This document shows, piece by piece, positions 24,418-33,739 of a stretch of 64,000 bases of DNA (position 1 is its first letter; the number at the start of each line of letters is the position of its first letter). A program made the position numbers and the translations under genes. Under the pieces are notes generated by a model. It was not told the DNA's origin. It did not search any database and saw only the letters and a list, made by a program, of their open reading frames with translations. Source of the DNA: Mesorhizobium ventifaucium (GTDB lineage: Bacteria > Pseudomonadota > Alphaproteobacteria > Rhizobiales > Rhizobiaceae); contig NZ_CAKXZS010000018.1 in NCBI RefSeq assembly GCF_935822925.1, positions 1 through 64,000 on the forward strand. The letters run 5' to 3'.

Positions 24418-25665
24418 ATGAACAATTTGCGTCTAAAAGCGCTGCTGGGGGCGGGGTGCTTTTCGCTGTTGATGTCAGGCGTTGCCAACGCTGGCGGCTT
24501 CGACCGGGGCGGTGTCAACATCGACCAGTTGTTCGATGCCGCGCCATATTCGTTCGACGCCGGCGTCACCTATGTCTCGCCACAGCGCACACTGAAGAAT
24601 GTGCAGCGCCTGGATTCCCCGCCAAACCCGGTTGCGTTGTCGTCTTCGTCAGTGGATGTCGGCGGCGACTATGCGGTGCCGCGCATCGGTATAAAGGCCA
24701 ATATTTTCGAACCAGTGGATTGCCTCGCGACTTATACGGAACCGTATGGTGCGGAGGCAGACTTCGGAATGAACAACGCCTATTCGCCATCAGCGGTCGA
24801 ATACTACGTCAGAACAAATGATTTCGGCCTAACCTGCTCCTACAAGGTAAATGTCGGCAAGGGCACCTTCCGGTTTATCGGCGGCGTTTCCTACCAGGAG
24901 GTCGATGCGTTTCTGTCGCGCCAGACACTGCTGGCCTTCGGCAATACCGGCCTCGGCAAGTTCCAGCTTTCGGATGAGGCATGGGGTTGGCGCGTGGGTG
25001 CCGCCTATGAAATTCCCGAAATCGCCTTGCGCGCAAGCCTGGTCTACTCTTCGAGCTACAAATATGACGAACTGTCGGGAACCGTCGACTCGACCGGTTT
25101 CAGGGGCGCCTTTCCGGCGGATCTGGTTCCAGGCTCTACCGGGGTGTTCCCTGTTTCCGCCTCGGCCGAAATACCCCAAGCTGTGGAACTCAAGCTGCAG
25201 AGCGGCATAGCGCCTGGCTGGCTGGCGTTTGGTTCTATCCGCTGGCAGGAATGGAGCAAGCTTGGCATCATTCCGATCCAAGGTGTCCGCAGCCCTGTAA
25301 CCGGCGGCATACCTGGCTCCCCAGACTCGCCCGTTTCCTTCGACCTGCTTTATCGCGACGGCTGGACGGTTTCGGGCGGCATAGCGCACAAGTTCACCGA
25401 CCAATTATCGGCCGCGGTTTCGCTGACCTGGGATCGTGGAACCTCGACGACCTCCGGCTATCAGTCGGACACCTGGTCCGTGGCCAGCGGCATTTCCTAT
25501 TCGCCGAACGAAAAGATCGAGGTCAGACTTGGTGGCTCGATCGGTGTTCTGACCGGCGGATCGTCGACCTTCACCGGTGCTGGCGACACCGCAAATGCCA
25601 TCACCTACACATATGACGATGATTTGCTCCTTGCCGGCTCAGCTTCGGTTAAGGTAAAGTTCTAA
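24418..25665 (+). CDS. OmpP1/FadL-family outer membrane transporter
   Basis: A 415-residue beta-barrel with signal peptide (GAGCFSLLMSGVANAGGF) and FadL-type strands throughout (YAVPRIGIKANIFEPVDC, GWRVGAAYEIPEIALRASLVY, WTVSGGIAHKFTDQLSAAVSL), ending in the aromatic C-terminal strand SVKVKF. It would carry hydrophobic compounds such as long-chain fatty acids across the outer membrane. GGGAGGAG precedes the ATG. It stands alone between intergenic regions and ends at a terminator. Confidence 0.88.
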   Translation: MNNLRLKALLGAGCFSLLMSGVANAGGFDRGGVNIDQLFDAAPYSFDAGVTYVSPQRTLKNVQRLDSPPNPVALSSSSVDVGGDYAVPRIGIKANIFEPVDCLATYTEPYGAEADFGMNNAYSPSAVEYYVRTNDFGLTCSYKVNVGKGTFRFIGGVSYQEVDAFLSRQTLLAFGNTGLGKFQLSDEAWGWRVGAAYEIPEIALRASLVYSSSYKYDELSGTVDSTGFRGAFPADLVPGSTGVFPVSASAEIPQAVELKLQSGIAPGWLAFGSIRWQEWSKLGIIPIQGVRSPVTGGIPGSPDSPVSFDLLYRDGWTVSGGIAHKFTDQLSAAVSLTWDRGTSTTSGYQSDTWSVASGISYSPNEKIEVRLGGSIGVLTGGSSTFTGAGDTANAITYTYDDDLLLAGSASVKVKF

Positions 25666-25680
25666 ACTTCTGTTTTCAAT

Positions 25681-25714
25681 AGCAAAAGGCCGGGCGATGC
25701 CCGGCCTTTTTGCT
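25681..25714. terminator. Terminator after the FadL-type gene
   Basis: AAAGGCCGGGC pairs with GCCCGGCCTTT around a three-base loop (25685-25709), followed by TT. The flanking AGC/GCT extends the stem. Confidence 0.75.
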
Positions 25715-25940
25715 CGAGGGGCTTCCCGGCGACCAAGCGGCGTTGCAACGACGCCGCTTCCCTCTACCTCACGCGATCGTGATGTTTTGGCAACAGTTTC
25801 TGAACAACCCTCGCGCCACGACGGCGCCCGCCGACATTGCCTACTTCCCGCCATAAACCCGGCGCACCTCCAATTCGTCTCAGGGCACGCGCTAAGGCTC
25901 GGCATGGGGCAGGTCGCACCGCCCGCGGCAAGGGAAGAGT

Positions 25941-27665
25941 ATGAACGCCAGAGTCATCTCCAAGGCCAAGCTGCCCAGCCGCTATGTGACCGTCGGTCCG
26001 GCGCGTGCGCCGCACCGCTCCTATCTCTATGCGATGGGCTTGTCGGCGGCCGAGATCGCGCAGCCACTGGTAGGTGTCGCGAGCTGCTGGAACGAGGCGG
26101 CACCCTGCAACATCTCGCTGATGCGCCAGGCGCAGGTGGTCAAGAAGGGCGTCGCCGCGGCTCACGGCACGCCGCGCGAATTCTGCACCATCACCGTCAC
26201 GGACGGCATCGCCATGGGCCACCAGGGCATGAAATCGTCACTGGTGTCGCGCGAGGTCATCGCCGATTCGGTCGAACTCACCATGCGCGGCCATTGCTAC
26301 GATGCGCTGGTCGGCCTTGCCGGTTGCGACAAGTCGCTGCCCGGCATGATGATGGCCATGGTACGGCTCAACGTGCCGTCGATCTTCATCTATGGCGGCT
26401 CGATCCTGCCTGGTTCCTACAAGGGCCGGCAGATCACCGTGCAGGATGTGTTCGAGGCCGTCGGCCAGCACTCGGTCGGCACGATCGGCGACGCCGAACT
26501 CCTCGAAATCGAACAAGCCGCCTGTCCGTCGGCCGGCTCCTGCGGCGCCCAGTTCACCGCCAACACCATGGCCACCGTCGCCGAGGCCATCGGGCTGGCG
26601 CTGCCCTATTCCTGCGGGGCGCCGGCGCCCTATGAGATGCGCGACCGCTTCAATTTCGCCTCCGGCGAAAAGATCATGGAGCTGATCGCAAGGAATATCC
26701 GCCCGCGCGACATCGTCACTCTGAAGGCGCTGGAGAATGCGGCGACCGTGGTCTCGGCCACCGGCGGCTCGACCAACGCAGCGCTGCATTTGCCGGCGAT
26801 CGCGCATGAGGCGGGGATAAAGTTCGACCTGTTCGACGTCGCCAGTATCTTCGAGAAGACGCCTTATATCGCCGACCTGAAGCCGGGCGGCAAATATGTC
26901 GCCAAGGACATGTTCGAGGCCGGCGGCATTCCGCTCTTGATGAAGACGTTGCTCGACCACGGCTACCTGCATGGCGACTGCCTGACCGTGACCGGCCGCA
27001 CTTTAGCCGAAAATATGGAGCACGTTGCCTGGAATGATAGCCAGGATGTGGTCCGTCCCGCCAACCGACCAATCACCCGAACGGGTGGCGTCGTGGGCTT
27101 GAAGGGAAACCTTGCCCCCGAAGGCGCGATCGTGAAGGTCGCGGGCATGTCGGAGCTTAAATTCTCTGGTCCGGCGCGCTGCTTCGATTCGGAAGAGGAA
27201 TGTTTCCAGGCGGTTACGGATCGCAGCTACAGCGAAGGCGAGGTCCTCGTGATCCGCTACGAGGGACCGCGCGGCGGTCCGGGCATGCGCGAAATGCTAT
27301 CGACGACGGCGGCTCTCTATGGCCAGGGCATGGGCGGCAAGGTGGCTCTCATCACCGACGGGCGTTTTTCGGGCGCGACACGCGGTTTCTGCATCGGCCA
27401 TGTCGGGCCGGAAGCCGCCGTGGGTGGCCCGATCGGGCTGCTCAGGGATGGCGATTTGATCTCGATCGACGCGGTGAACGGCACCATCGAGGTGGCGCTG
27501 TCCGACACCGAACTGGCGACCAGGGCAAAGGCATGGAAGGCGCGCGCGACCGACTATCAGTCGGGCGCGATCTGGAAATATGCACAAACGGTAGGGCCTG
27601 CCCGCGATGGGGCGGTCACCCATCCCGGTGGTGCGAGAGAAACACATTGTTATGCGGATATCTGA
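25941..27665 (+). CDS. ilvD: Dihydroxy-acid dehydratase (IlvD/Edd family)
   Basis: A 574-residue iron-sulfur dehydratase of valine and isoleucine synthesis, converting dihydroxy acids to 2-keto acids. Cluster ligands sit in [20 protein letters not shown] and [16 protein letters not shown], and [19 protein letters not shown] is diagnostic. The length matches the short IlvD group. Some IlvD/Edd relatives act on sugar acids, so the exact substrate is inferred. Its end overlaps exoR by 14 bases. GGGAAGAG precedes the ATG. Confidence 0.88.
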   Translation: MNARVISKAKLPSRYVTVGPARAPHRSYLYAMGLSAAEIAQPLVGVASCWNEAAPCNISLMRQAQVVKKGVAAAHGTPREFCTITVTDGIAMGHQGMKSSLVSREVIADSVELTMRGHCYDALVGLAGCDKSLPGMMMAMVRLNVPSIFIYGGSILPGSYKGRQITVQDVFEAVGQHSVGTIGDAELLEIEQAACPSAGSCGAQFTANTMATVAEAIGLALPYSCGAPAPYEMRDRFNFASGEKIMELIARNIRPRDIVTLKALENAATVVSATGGSTNAALHLPAIAHEAGIKFDLFDVASIFEKTPYIADLKPGGKYVAKDMFEAGGIPLLMKTLLDHGYLHGDCLTVTGRTLAENMEHVAWNDSQDVVRPANRPITRTGGVVGLKGNLAPEGAIVKVAGMSELKFSGPARCFDSEEECFQAVTDRSYSEGEVLVIRYEGPRGGPGMREMLSTTAALYGQGMGGKVALITDGRFSGATRGFCIGHVGPEAAVGGPIGLLRDGDLISIDAVNGTIEVALSDTELATRAKAWKARATDYQSGAIWKYAQTVGPARDGAVTHPGGARETHCYADI

Positions 27666-28488
27666 GTTGCTGAGGTTGTCTGTCTTTTCGGCACTGGTCG
27701 CGATCGCCACTTTTGGCGCGACCTTGGGCGCCGCGGGCCAGGCCATGGCCTTCGACGACAAGGTGTTCGACGACAAGACCGGCGTGAAGCCGCAGTCCAG
27801 CCCGTGGGCGGTGTTCCAGTTCGGCTTCTCCGCCTATAAGAACGGCCGCAAGGAGCAGGCTGCTGAGGCTTATAAATACGCGGCCGAAAACGGCCAGATC
27901 GGCGCCACCTGGAAGCTGGCGCGCATGTATGCCGAGGGAGACGGCGTGGAGCGTGACGACTACGCGGCGTTCAAGTTCTTCAGCGAGATCGTCGATCAGG
28001 ACGTCGAGCCCGGTTCGCCGGAAGAGAGCTATGTCTCGGATGCGCTCGTGGCGCTCGGCGACTATCTGAGGAAGGGCATCCCCGGCAGCCCGATCAAAGA
28101 GAACGAGGTGGCGGCCCAGGAGTACTACATGCGCGCCGCCGCCAACTACCGCAACCCGAATGCCCAGTTCGAGATGGGCCAGATCTTCCTGAATGGCAAG
28201 GGCGGCGTCAAGGCGAGCATCAAGCAGGCCGGACGCTGGTTCCAACTCGCTGCGGAAAAGGGCCATGCCGGCGCGCAGGCGACGCTCGGTCACCTGCTCT
28301 TCCAGAGTGGCAAGATCGTTCGGGGGCTGGCGATGATGACCGCGGCGCTTGAACGGGCCGCGCCTTCCGACCAGCCATGGATACGCGGCATGCAGGAAGA
28401 GGCGTTTGCCGCCGCGGGCGAGGCTGACCGCCGCACCGCGATTTCGCTGGCCGACGACATCCTCACCAAGGGTGGCGGCGACCAGTAG
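27652..28488 (+). CDS. exoR: ExoR, periplasmic regulator of exopolysaccharide synthesis
   Basis: A 278-residue periplasmic protein with a signal peptide ([23 protein letters not shown]) and Sel1/TPR-type repeats ([54 protein letters not shown]). In Sinorhizobium ExoR binds and holds back the sensor ExoS, which with ChvI controls succinoglycan, motility and acid response. ExoS/ChvI are not in the window. The gene begins inside the end of ilvD. Confidence 0.87.
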   Translation: MRISELLRLSVFSALVAIATFGATLGAAGQAMAFDDKVFDDKTGVKPQSSPWAVFQFGFSAYKNGRKEQAAEAYKYAAENGQIGATWKLARMYAEGDGVERDDYAAFKFFSEIVDQDVEPGSPEESYVSDALVALGDYLRKGIPGSPIKENEVAAQEYYMRAAANYRNPNAQFEMGQIFLNGKGGVKASIKQAGRWFQLAAEKGHAGAQATLGHLLFQSGKIVRGLAMMTAALERAAPSDQPWIRGMQEEAFAAAGEADRRTAISLADDILTKGGGDQ

Positions 28489-28569
28489 TCACGAAGCCAG
28501 CACGAAGCCAACAGCCAGGAAAGACTGGGTCAATTGTCAGCAAGGTTGGGGATCTCGAAAAAGTCGAGA

Positions 28570-28860
28570 TCAATTCTCGGTCGGTTTCGTCGGAACCAGA
28601 CCGGACTCCGGCGTTGAAATCGGCGTGGCCGGCGGCGCTAGCGTGGTTTTAGGACAATCGTCCCGGATTCTTGTCCACGACGTGTTGTTGAGCACCATGT
28701 CGCAGCGGGCGAGATGGCTCCGGCCGGAAAGCGTCAGGCAGGCGACCTGGCCGATCTGGAATGACGTTCCGTTGGCCAGGCATGCAGGATCGGCAAACGC
28801 CGACGTCGCCGCGAGGGCGAGCGCGGCGGCACATGAGCAAATCGCAAACCTGGTCGTCAT
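28570..28860 (-). CDS. Small secreted cysteine-containing protein
   Basis: A 96-residue protein with a signal peptide (FAICSCAAALALAATSAFA) and a mature part with four cysteines (DPACLANG, VACLTL, RCDMVL, DDCPK) that could form two disulphides, then a Pro/Thr-rich tail. No family recognised. The start follows the signal-peptide layout; a longer frame to 28953 has no better site. Confidence 0.6.
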   Translation of the reverse strand: MTTRFAICSCAAALALAATSAFADPACLANGTSFQIGQVACLTLSGRSHLARCDMVLNNTSWTRIRDDCPKTTLAPPATPISTPESGLVPTKPTEN

Positions 28861-28958
28861 CCTGAACCCCGGCCGAACCCGGATTGCAGCGGAAACCCCG
28901 ATTGTGGCGATATGACGGTCTATCAGCCGGGAGTCCGGCGGTTCGGGCCCCAAAATGA

Positions 28959-29753
28959 TCAGATTGGCGCAAAAGCCAGTTCGACGGCCACCGGCACGTG
29001 ATCAGAGGGTTTTTCCCAGGCGCGCACGTGCTTTTCGATCGAGGCCGAGGAAAAGCGATTGGCGGCCTCGGGCGAGAGCAGCAAGTGATCGATGCGGATG
29101 CCATTGTTCTTCTGCCAGGCGCCGGCCTGATAATCCCAGAACGTAAAGATGTCCGGCGAGTCGGTGACCGCGCGCACGGCTTCGGTGAAGCCGAGGTTCT
29201 TCAGCCGGCGGAACGCTTGCCTGGTCTGCGGCTGGAACAGCGCATCGCTGAGCCAGTTCTCCGGAAATTTCGCATCGATCGGTTCGGGGATGACATTGTA
29301 GTCGCCGGCCAACACCAGCGCCTCTTCGAGCGCGAGCCTTTCCTCGGCCCAGCGCTCCAGCCGCGCCATCCAGGACAGCTTGTAGGAGAACTTCTTCTCG
29401 TCATCGATCGGGTTGCCGTTCGGCAAATAGAGCGAGGCAACGCGCAATGCGCCCTTATCGGTCGAGAACACGCCCTCGATGAAACGCGCCTGATCGTCGG
29501 CATCGTCGCCCGGCAGGCCCCTGATAACCTCGTCGAAACGCAGCTTCGACAGGATGGCGACGCCGTTAAAACCCTTCTGCCCATAGATTTCGACGTTGTA
29601 GCCAAGCGCCTCGATCTCGGCCCGCGGAAACTGCTCGTCGACCGTCTTGATCTCCTGCAGGCAGGCGATATCGGGCGCGCTTTCCGTCAGCCAGTGGGTC
29701 AAATTGCCGATACGCGCCCGAACGCCATTGATGTTCCAGGTGACGATTTTCAT
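28959..29753 (-). CDS. xthA: Exodeoxyribonuclease III
   Basis: A 264-residue endonuclease/exonuclease/phosphatase-fold enzyme that cuts at abasic sites and trims 3' ends in base excision repair. The motifs are readable: MKIVTWNINGVRAR, LQEIK with the metal-binding glutamate, AGDYNVIPE, and SDHVPVAVEL with the catalytic histidine. The ATG at 29753 starts exactly at the family N-terminus. It lies 8 bases after the VOC gene on the same strand. Confidence 0.94.
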   Translation of the reverse strand: MKIVTWNINGVRARIGNLTHWLTESAPDIACLQEIKTVDEQFPRAEIEALGYNVEIYGQKGFNGVAILSKLRFDEVIRGLPGDDADDQARFIEGVFSTDKGALRVASLYLPNGNPIDDEKKFSYKLSWMARLERWAEERLALEEALVLAGDYNVIPEPIDAKFPENWLSDALFQPQTRQAFRRLKNLGFTEAVRAVTDSPDIFTFWDYQAGAWQKNNGIRIDHLLLSPEAANRFSSASIEKHVRAWEKPSDHVPVAVELAFAPI

Positions 29754-29760
29754 GGCGGCC

Positions 29761-30153
29761 TCAGGGCTGTTCCGGCGGATGACGTTCGACAAGGCCGATC
29801 GTATTCCCTGCCGGGTCCTTTAGAAAGGCCATCCATTCGCTTTCCCCCGCCGGCCCGAACAGGCCCTCGGTATCGCGATAGACGAGCATCGGCGGCGCAG
29901 TGAAGGGAACACCGGCGGCTTTTGCCGAGGCGTGGAAATCGTCAAGGCCCGAAATATCGAGATAGACGGTGCCGGCCGGCAGGCCATCGGTGAACAGCAG
30001 CCGCACATCGCCGGCCATGATGAAGGCGATGCCAGGCGGATCGAAGCGCACGTGCACGGTCATGCCAAGCACGTCGTGCCAGAACGCCAGCGTTGCATCG
30101 AGATCGCGCCCGGCTGAAAGCGCGACCTGACGGACCGCGCTAATGGTAGGCAT
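29761..30153 (-). CDS. VOC-family (glyoxalase-like) protein
   Basis: A 130-residue single-domain vicinal oxygen chelate protein with two beta-alpha-beta-beta-beta units (VALSAGRDLDATLAFWHDVLGMTV and EWMAFLKDPAGNTIGLVE). It would bind a metal and act as a small lyase, dioxygenase or resistance protein. The substrate cannot be read. It is 3 bases upstream of erpA's stop and probably co-transcribed with erpA and xthA. Confidence 0.82.
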   Translation of the reverse strand: MPTISAVRQVALSAGRDLDATLAFWHDVLGMTVHVRFDPPGIAFIMAGDVRLLFTDGLPAGTVYLDISGLDDFHASAKAAGVPFTAPPMLVYRDTEGLFGPAGESEWMAFLKDPAGNTIGLVERHPPEQP

Positions 30154-30156
30154 TCT

Positions 30157-30504
30157 CTAAATACTGAAGCTGGTGCCGCAGCCGCACGAGGCGACCGCAT
30201 TCGGGTTCCTGATCTGGAACGACTGGCCCATCAGATCGTCGACGAAATCGATCACCGAGCCACCCATATAGACCAGCGAGAGGTCGTCGATCAGCACGGT
30301 GGCGCCGTCCTTCTCAATGGCGACGTCGTCATCGTTGCGGGTGTCAACCAGGTCGAACTTGTAGGAAAAGCCGGAACAGCCGCCGCCCTCGACCGAAACG
30401 CGCAGCGCCGTCTTGCCGGCTTCGCCAGATATAATCTTGGCGATCCGACTGGCGGCGGCGTCGGTCATCTCGACTTTCATAGCGGTCTTGGCATCAGCGC
30501 CCAT
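30157..30504 (-). CDS. erpA: Iron-sulfur cluster insertion protein, ErpA type
   Basis: A 115-residue A-type carrier that delivers iron-sulfur clusters to apo-enzymes. The three conserved cysteines are C43 (GGGCSGF), C107 and C109 (SCGCGTSF). An AAGGTGA site seven bases before the ATG at 30504 decides this start over the internal ATG at 30480. It is divergent from dgt, with about 90 bases between. Confidence 0.9.
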   Translation of the reverse strand: MGADAKTAMKVEMTDAAASRIAKIISGEAGKTALRVSVEGGGCSGFSYKFDLVDTRNDDDVAIEKDGATVLIDDLSLVYMGGSVIDFVDDLMGQSFQIRNPNAVASCGCGTSFSI

Positions 30505-30597
30505 GGGCGTCACCTTGCTTTCGGTTTCACATGATAGGTATGAAGCACGAGGGGGCAAGTCAACTGCGGCATTGGCTATGGAAAATTGGTTGGGGCG

Positions 30598-31812
30598 ATG
30601 ACAAATGAGTTGGGCGACATCGGATTCGGCTATCGGCCGCGCGCCGCCTATGCCTGCGATCCGGCAAAGTCGCGCGGGCGGCTGTTCGACGAGGTGGAGA
30701 GCCCGACCCGAACGCCGTTCCAGCGCGACCGCGACCGCATCATTCATTCGACGGCGTTCCGCCGGCTGAAGCACAAGACGCAGGTGTTCGTCGCGCATGA
30801 GAGCGACCACTACCGTACCCGGCTGACGCATTCGATCGAGGTGGCGCAGATCGCGCGCGCCCTGGCGCGGGCGCTGTGCGGCGACGAGGACCTAGCCGAG
30901 GCGGTGGCTCTGGTGCACGATTTCGGTCACACGCCCTTCGGCCATACCGGCGAGGACGCGCTGAACGAGAAGATGGCGGCCTGGGGCGGCTTCGACCACA
31001 ATGCACAGTCGCTGCGCGTGGTGACGCGGCTGGAGAGCCGCTATGCTGAATTCGACGGGCTGAACCTCACCTGGGAGACGCTGGAGGGGCTGGTCAAGCA
31101 CAACGGGCCGCTGACCGACGCCAGCGGAAACGGGCTGAAGGGGCCGGTGCCGCAAGCGATCCGCGACTATTCGGAGCTGCACGATCTCGAACTCGACCGC
31201 TTCGCCGGCATCGAGGCGCAGTGCGCGGCGATCGCCGACGACATCGCTTACAACACCCATGATATCGACGACGGCCTGAGGTCGGGCCTTCTGAAGCTGG
31301 ACATGCTGGAAAAGGTTTCTCTGCCCGGCTCGATCCTCGACGGCGTGCGTCAGCGCTATCCGGCGCTGGATGATGTGAGGACAGGGCACGAACTGATGCG
31401 CCGGCAGATCACGATGATGGTCGAGGACGTCATCGTTTCGACCAACGCGAACCTGGCCCGCATCAAGCCGGACAGCGCCGACGCGGTGAGGGCGGCAGGC
31501 GAGACGATGGTCACCTTTTCAGCCGAAATGGCTGCTTTCGAAAAGGAATTGAAGGCCTTTCTCTACAAGCATCTCTATCGGCACAGCGAAGTCATGCGCG
31601 TGCGCAACGAGGCCGAGCAGATCGTCAACGACCTGTTCGAGGCCTATCTCGCCGATCCACGCGCCATGCCCGACGGCTGGCGCGAAGGGCTCGACCGGGC
31701 TGACGATCGCATCAAGGCGCGCAGCGTCGCCGATTTCCTGGCGGGCATGACGGATACCTACGCTTTGAAGGAACACCGCCGTTTGTTTGACCATACGCCT
31801 GAATTAAGCTAG
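30598..31812 (+). CDS. dgt: dGTP triphosphohydrolase-like protein
   Basis: A 404-residue HD-domain enzyme that hydrolyses dNTPs to nucleosides and triphosphate. The metal site is shown by [15 protein letters not shown] and the paired [12 protein letters not shown]. The alphaproteobacterial short form has this length. It is followed after 66 bases by argS, a conserved order with the SPOR gene in related genomes. The ATG at 30598 was chosen; a TTG four codons upstream also exists. Confidence 0.9.
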   Translation: MTNELGDIGFGYRPRAAYACDPAKSRGRLFDEVESPTRTPFQRDRDRIIHSTAFRRLKHKTQVFVAHESDHYRTRLTHSIEVAQIARALARALCGDEDLAEAVALVHDFGHTPFGHTGEDALNEKMAAWGGFDHNAQSLRVVTRLESRYAEFDGLNLTWETLEGLVKHNGPLTDASGNGLKGPVPQAIRDYSELHDLELDRFAGIEAQCAAIADDIAYNTHDIDDGLRSGLLKLDMLEKVSLPGSILDGVRQRYPALDDVRTGHELMRRQITMMVEDVIVSTNANLARIKPDSADAVRAAGETMVTFSAEMAAFEKELKAFLYKHLYRHSEVMRVRNEAEQIVNDLFEAYLADPRAMPDGWREGLDRADDRIKARSVADFLAGMTDTYALKEHRRLFDHTPELS

Positions 31813-31878
31813 GCGGGGCTCGATTTTCCGGCCAATAAGCCGGATACCCGCAAAGCCGCCAGCGCCAGAGCCACGCCA

Positions 31879-33636
31879 ATGAACATCTTCGCCGATTTCA
31901 ACGCGCGAATTATAAAAGCCGTCGAAGCGCTTGAGTTGAAAGACAAGGACGGCGGTTTGCTGGACCTGTCGCGCATCGCCGTCGAGCCGCCGCGCGACGC
32001 CGGCCATGGCGACCTGGCGACCAATGCGGCAATGGTGCTGGCCAAGCCGACCGGCCAGTCCCCACGCGCACTGGCTGAAAGGCTGGCGCAAGCGATGCGC
32101 GCCGACACCGACATCGCCGCTGCAGACGTTGCCGGTCCGGGCTTCGTCAATCTCAGGCTCAAGGACGCGTTCTGGCAGGTGCACCTGACTGCGCTGCTCG
32201 GCGAAGGCCGCAATTACGGCCGCTCGACCGTAGGCGGCGGCAAGAAGGCCAATGTCGAATACGTCTCGGCCAACCCTACCGGACCGATGCATGTCGGCCA
32301 TTGCCGCGGCGCCGTGGTGGGTGATGCGCTCGCCAATCTGATGGCTTTCGCCGGTTACGACGTGACCAAGGAATATGTCATCAACGACGCCGGTTCGCAA
32401 ATCGACGTGCTCGGCCGCTCCGCCATACTGCGTTACCGCGAGGCGCTGGGCGACGATATCGGCGAGATTCCTGCCGGGCTCTATCCAGGCGACTATCTCG
32501 TACCGGTCGGTCAGGCTCTGGCCAGCGAATTTGGCCGTTCCTTGCTGCAGATGCCGGACGAAGAAGCGCTTGCCATTGCCAAGGACAGGACGATCGACGC
32601 GATGATGGCGATGATCCGTGAGGATCTGGCGCTGCTCAACGTGCATCACGACGTCTTTTTCTCGGAGCGCACCCTGCACGCCGACAACGCCCGGAAAATC
32701 CGCTCGGCGATCAACGACCTGACGCTCAAGGGCCATATTTACAAGGGCAAGCTGCCGCCGCCCAAGGGCGAGAAGCCGGCCGATTGGGAGGATCGCGAGC
32801 AGACGCTGTTCCGCTCGACAGCGGTCGGCGACGACATGGACCGGGCGCTGGTCAAGTCGGACGGCACCTTCACCTATTTCGCCGCGGACGTCGCCTATCT
32901 GAAGGACAAGGTCGATCGCGGTTTCGTCGAGCTGATCTATGTGCTTGGCGCCGATCATGGCGGTTATGTGAAGCGCCTGGAAGCGCTCGCCCGGGCGATT
33001 TCCGGCGACGAGGTCAAGCTTACCGTGCTGCTTTGCCAGTTGGTAAAACTTTTTCGCGAGGGCGAACCGGTGCGCATGTCGAAGCGGTCGGGCGATTTCG
33101 TAACGCTGCGCGAAGTGGTGGAGGAGGTCGGTCGCGACCCGATCCGCTTCATGATGCTCTACCGCAAGAACGATGCGCCGCTCGATTTCGACTTCGCCAA
33201 GGTGACCGAGCAGTCGAAGGACAATCCAGTGTTCTACGTGCAGTATGCTTCGGCGCGCTGCCATTCGGTGTTCCGGCAAGCGAGCGAACAGTTGGGCGAG
33301 GCCAATTTCGACCGCAATCGGCTGGCCGCCGCCACCGCTTCGCTGACCGACGAAGGCGAGATAGGCCTTATCAGGAAGCTTGCGGAATATCCGCGGCTGA
33401 TCGAATCCGCGGCACTTGCGCTCGAGCCACACCGGCTGGCATTCTACCTCTACGATCTCGCCTCCAGCTTCCACGGACATTGGAACCGCGGCACCGAGAA
33501 TCCCGACTTACGATTTGTTAAGGTTAACGACCGACAATTGACGCATGCCAGACTAGGGCTGGTGCAGGCTGTTTCGGACGTTTTGACGTCCGGCCTGACG
33601 CTGATCGGAGCCGATGCGCCCACCGAAATGCGTTAG
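31879..33636 (+). CDS. argS: Arginyl-tRNA synthetase
   Basis: A 585-residue class I synthetase charging tRNA-Arg. The N-terminal ADD domain leads to the HIGH-like motif [15 protein letters not shown], and the KMSKS counterpart is [12 protein letters not shown]. The C-terminal anticodon-binding domain ends with the family's LGADAPTEM. Normal length. It precedes the SPOR-domain gene by about 100 bases. Confidence 0.96.
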   Translation: MNIFADFNARIIKAVEALELKDKDGGLLDLSRIAVEPPRDAGHGDLATNAAMVLAKPTGQSPRALAERLAQAMRADTDIAAADVAGPGFVNLRLKDAFWQVHLTALLGEGRNYGRSTVGGGKKANVEYVSANPTGPMHVGHCRGAVVGDALANLMAFAGYDVTKEYVINDAGSQIDVLGRSAILRYREALGDDIGEIPAGLYPGDYLVPVGQALASEFGRSLLQMPDEEALAIAKDRTIDAMMAMIREDLALLNVHHDVFFSERTLHADNARKIRSAINDLTLKGHIYKGKLPPPKGEKPADWEDREQTLFRSTAVGDDMDRALVKSDGTFTYFAADVAYLKDKVDRGFVELIYVLGADHGGYVKRLEALARAISGDEVKLTVLLCQLVKLFREGEPVRMSKRSGDFVTLREVVEEVGRDPIRFMMLYRKNDAPLDFDFAKVTEQSKDNPVFYVQYASARCHSVFRQASEQLGEANFDRNRLAAATASLTDEGEIGLIRKLAEYPRLIESAALALEPHRLAFYLYDLASSFHGHWNRGTENPDLRFVKVNDRQLTHARLGLVQAVSDVLTSGLTLIGADAPTEMR

Positions 33637-33739
33637 GTTTGACTAAAAAACCTGTCACCTTTTGCCCACATTGCGCTGGTAAGGGCCAACCCTGCGCGAC
33701 GTCCACGGCGTCCGAATGAGTGCGAGTTCGGGAACAATA

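Noticed and set aside
31804..33480. 558-residue open frame on the minus strand
   Set aside because: Shadow of argS; its sequence has no recognisable domain and no start signal.
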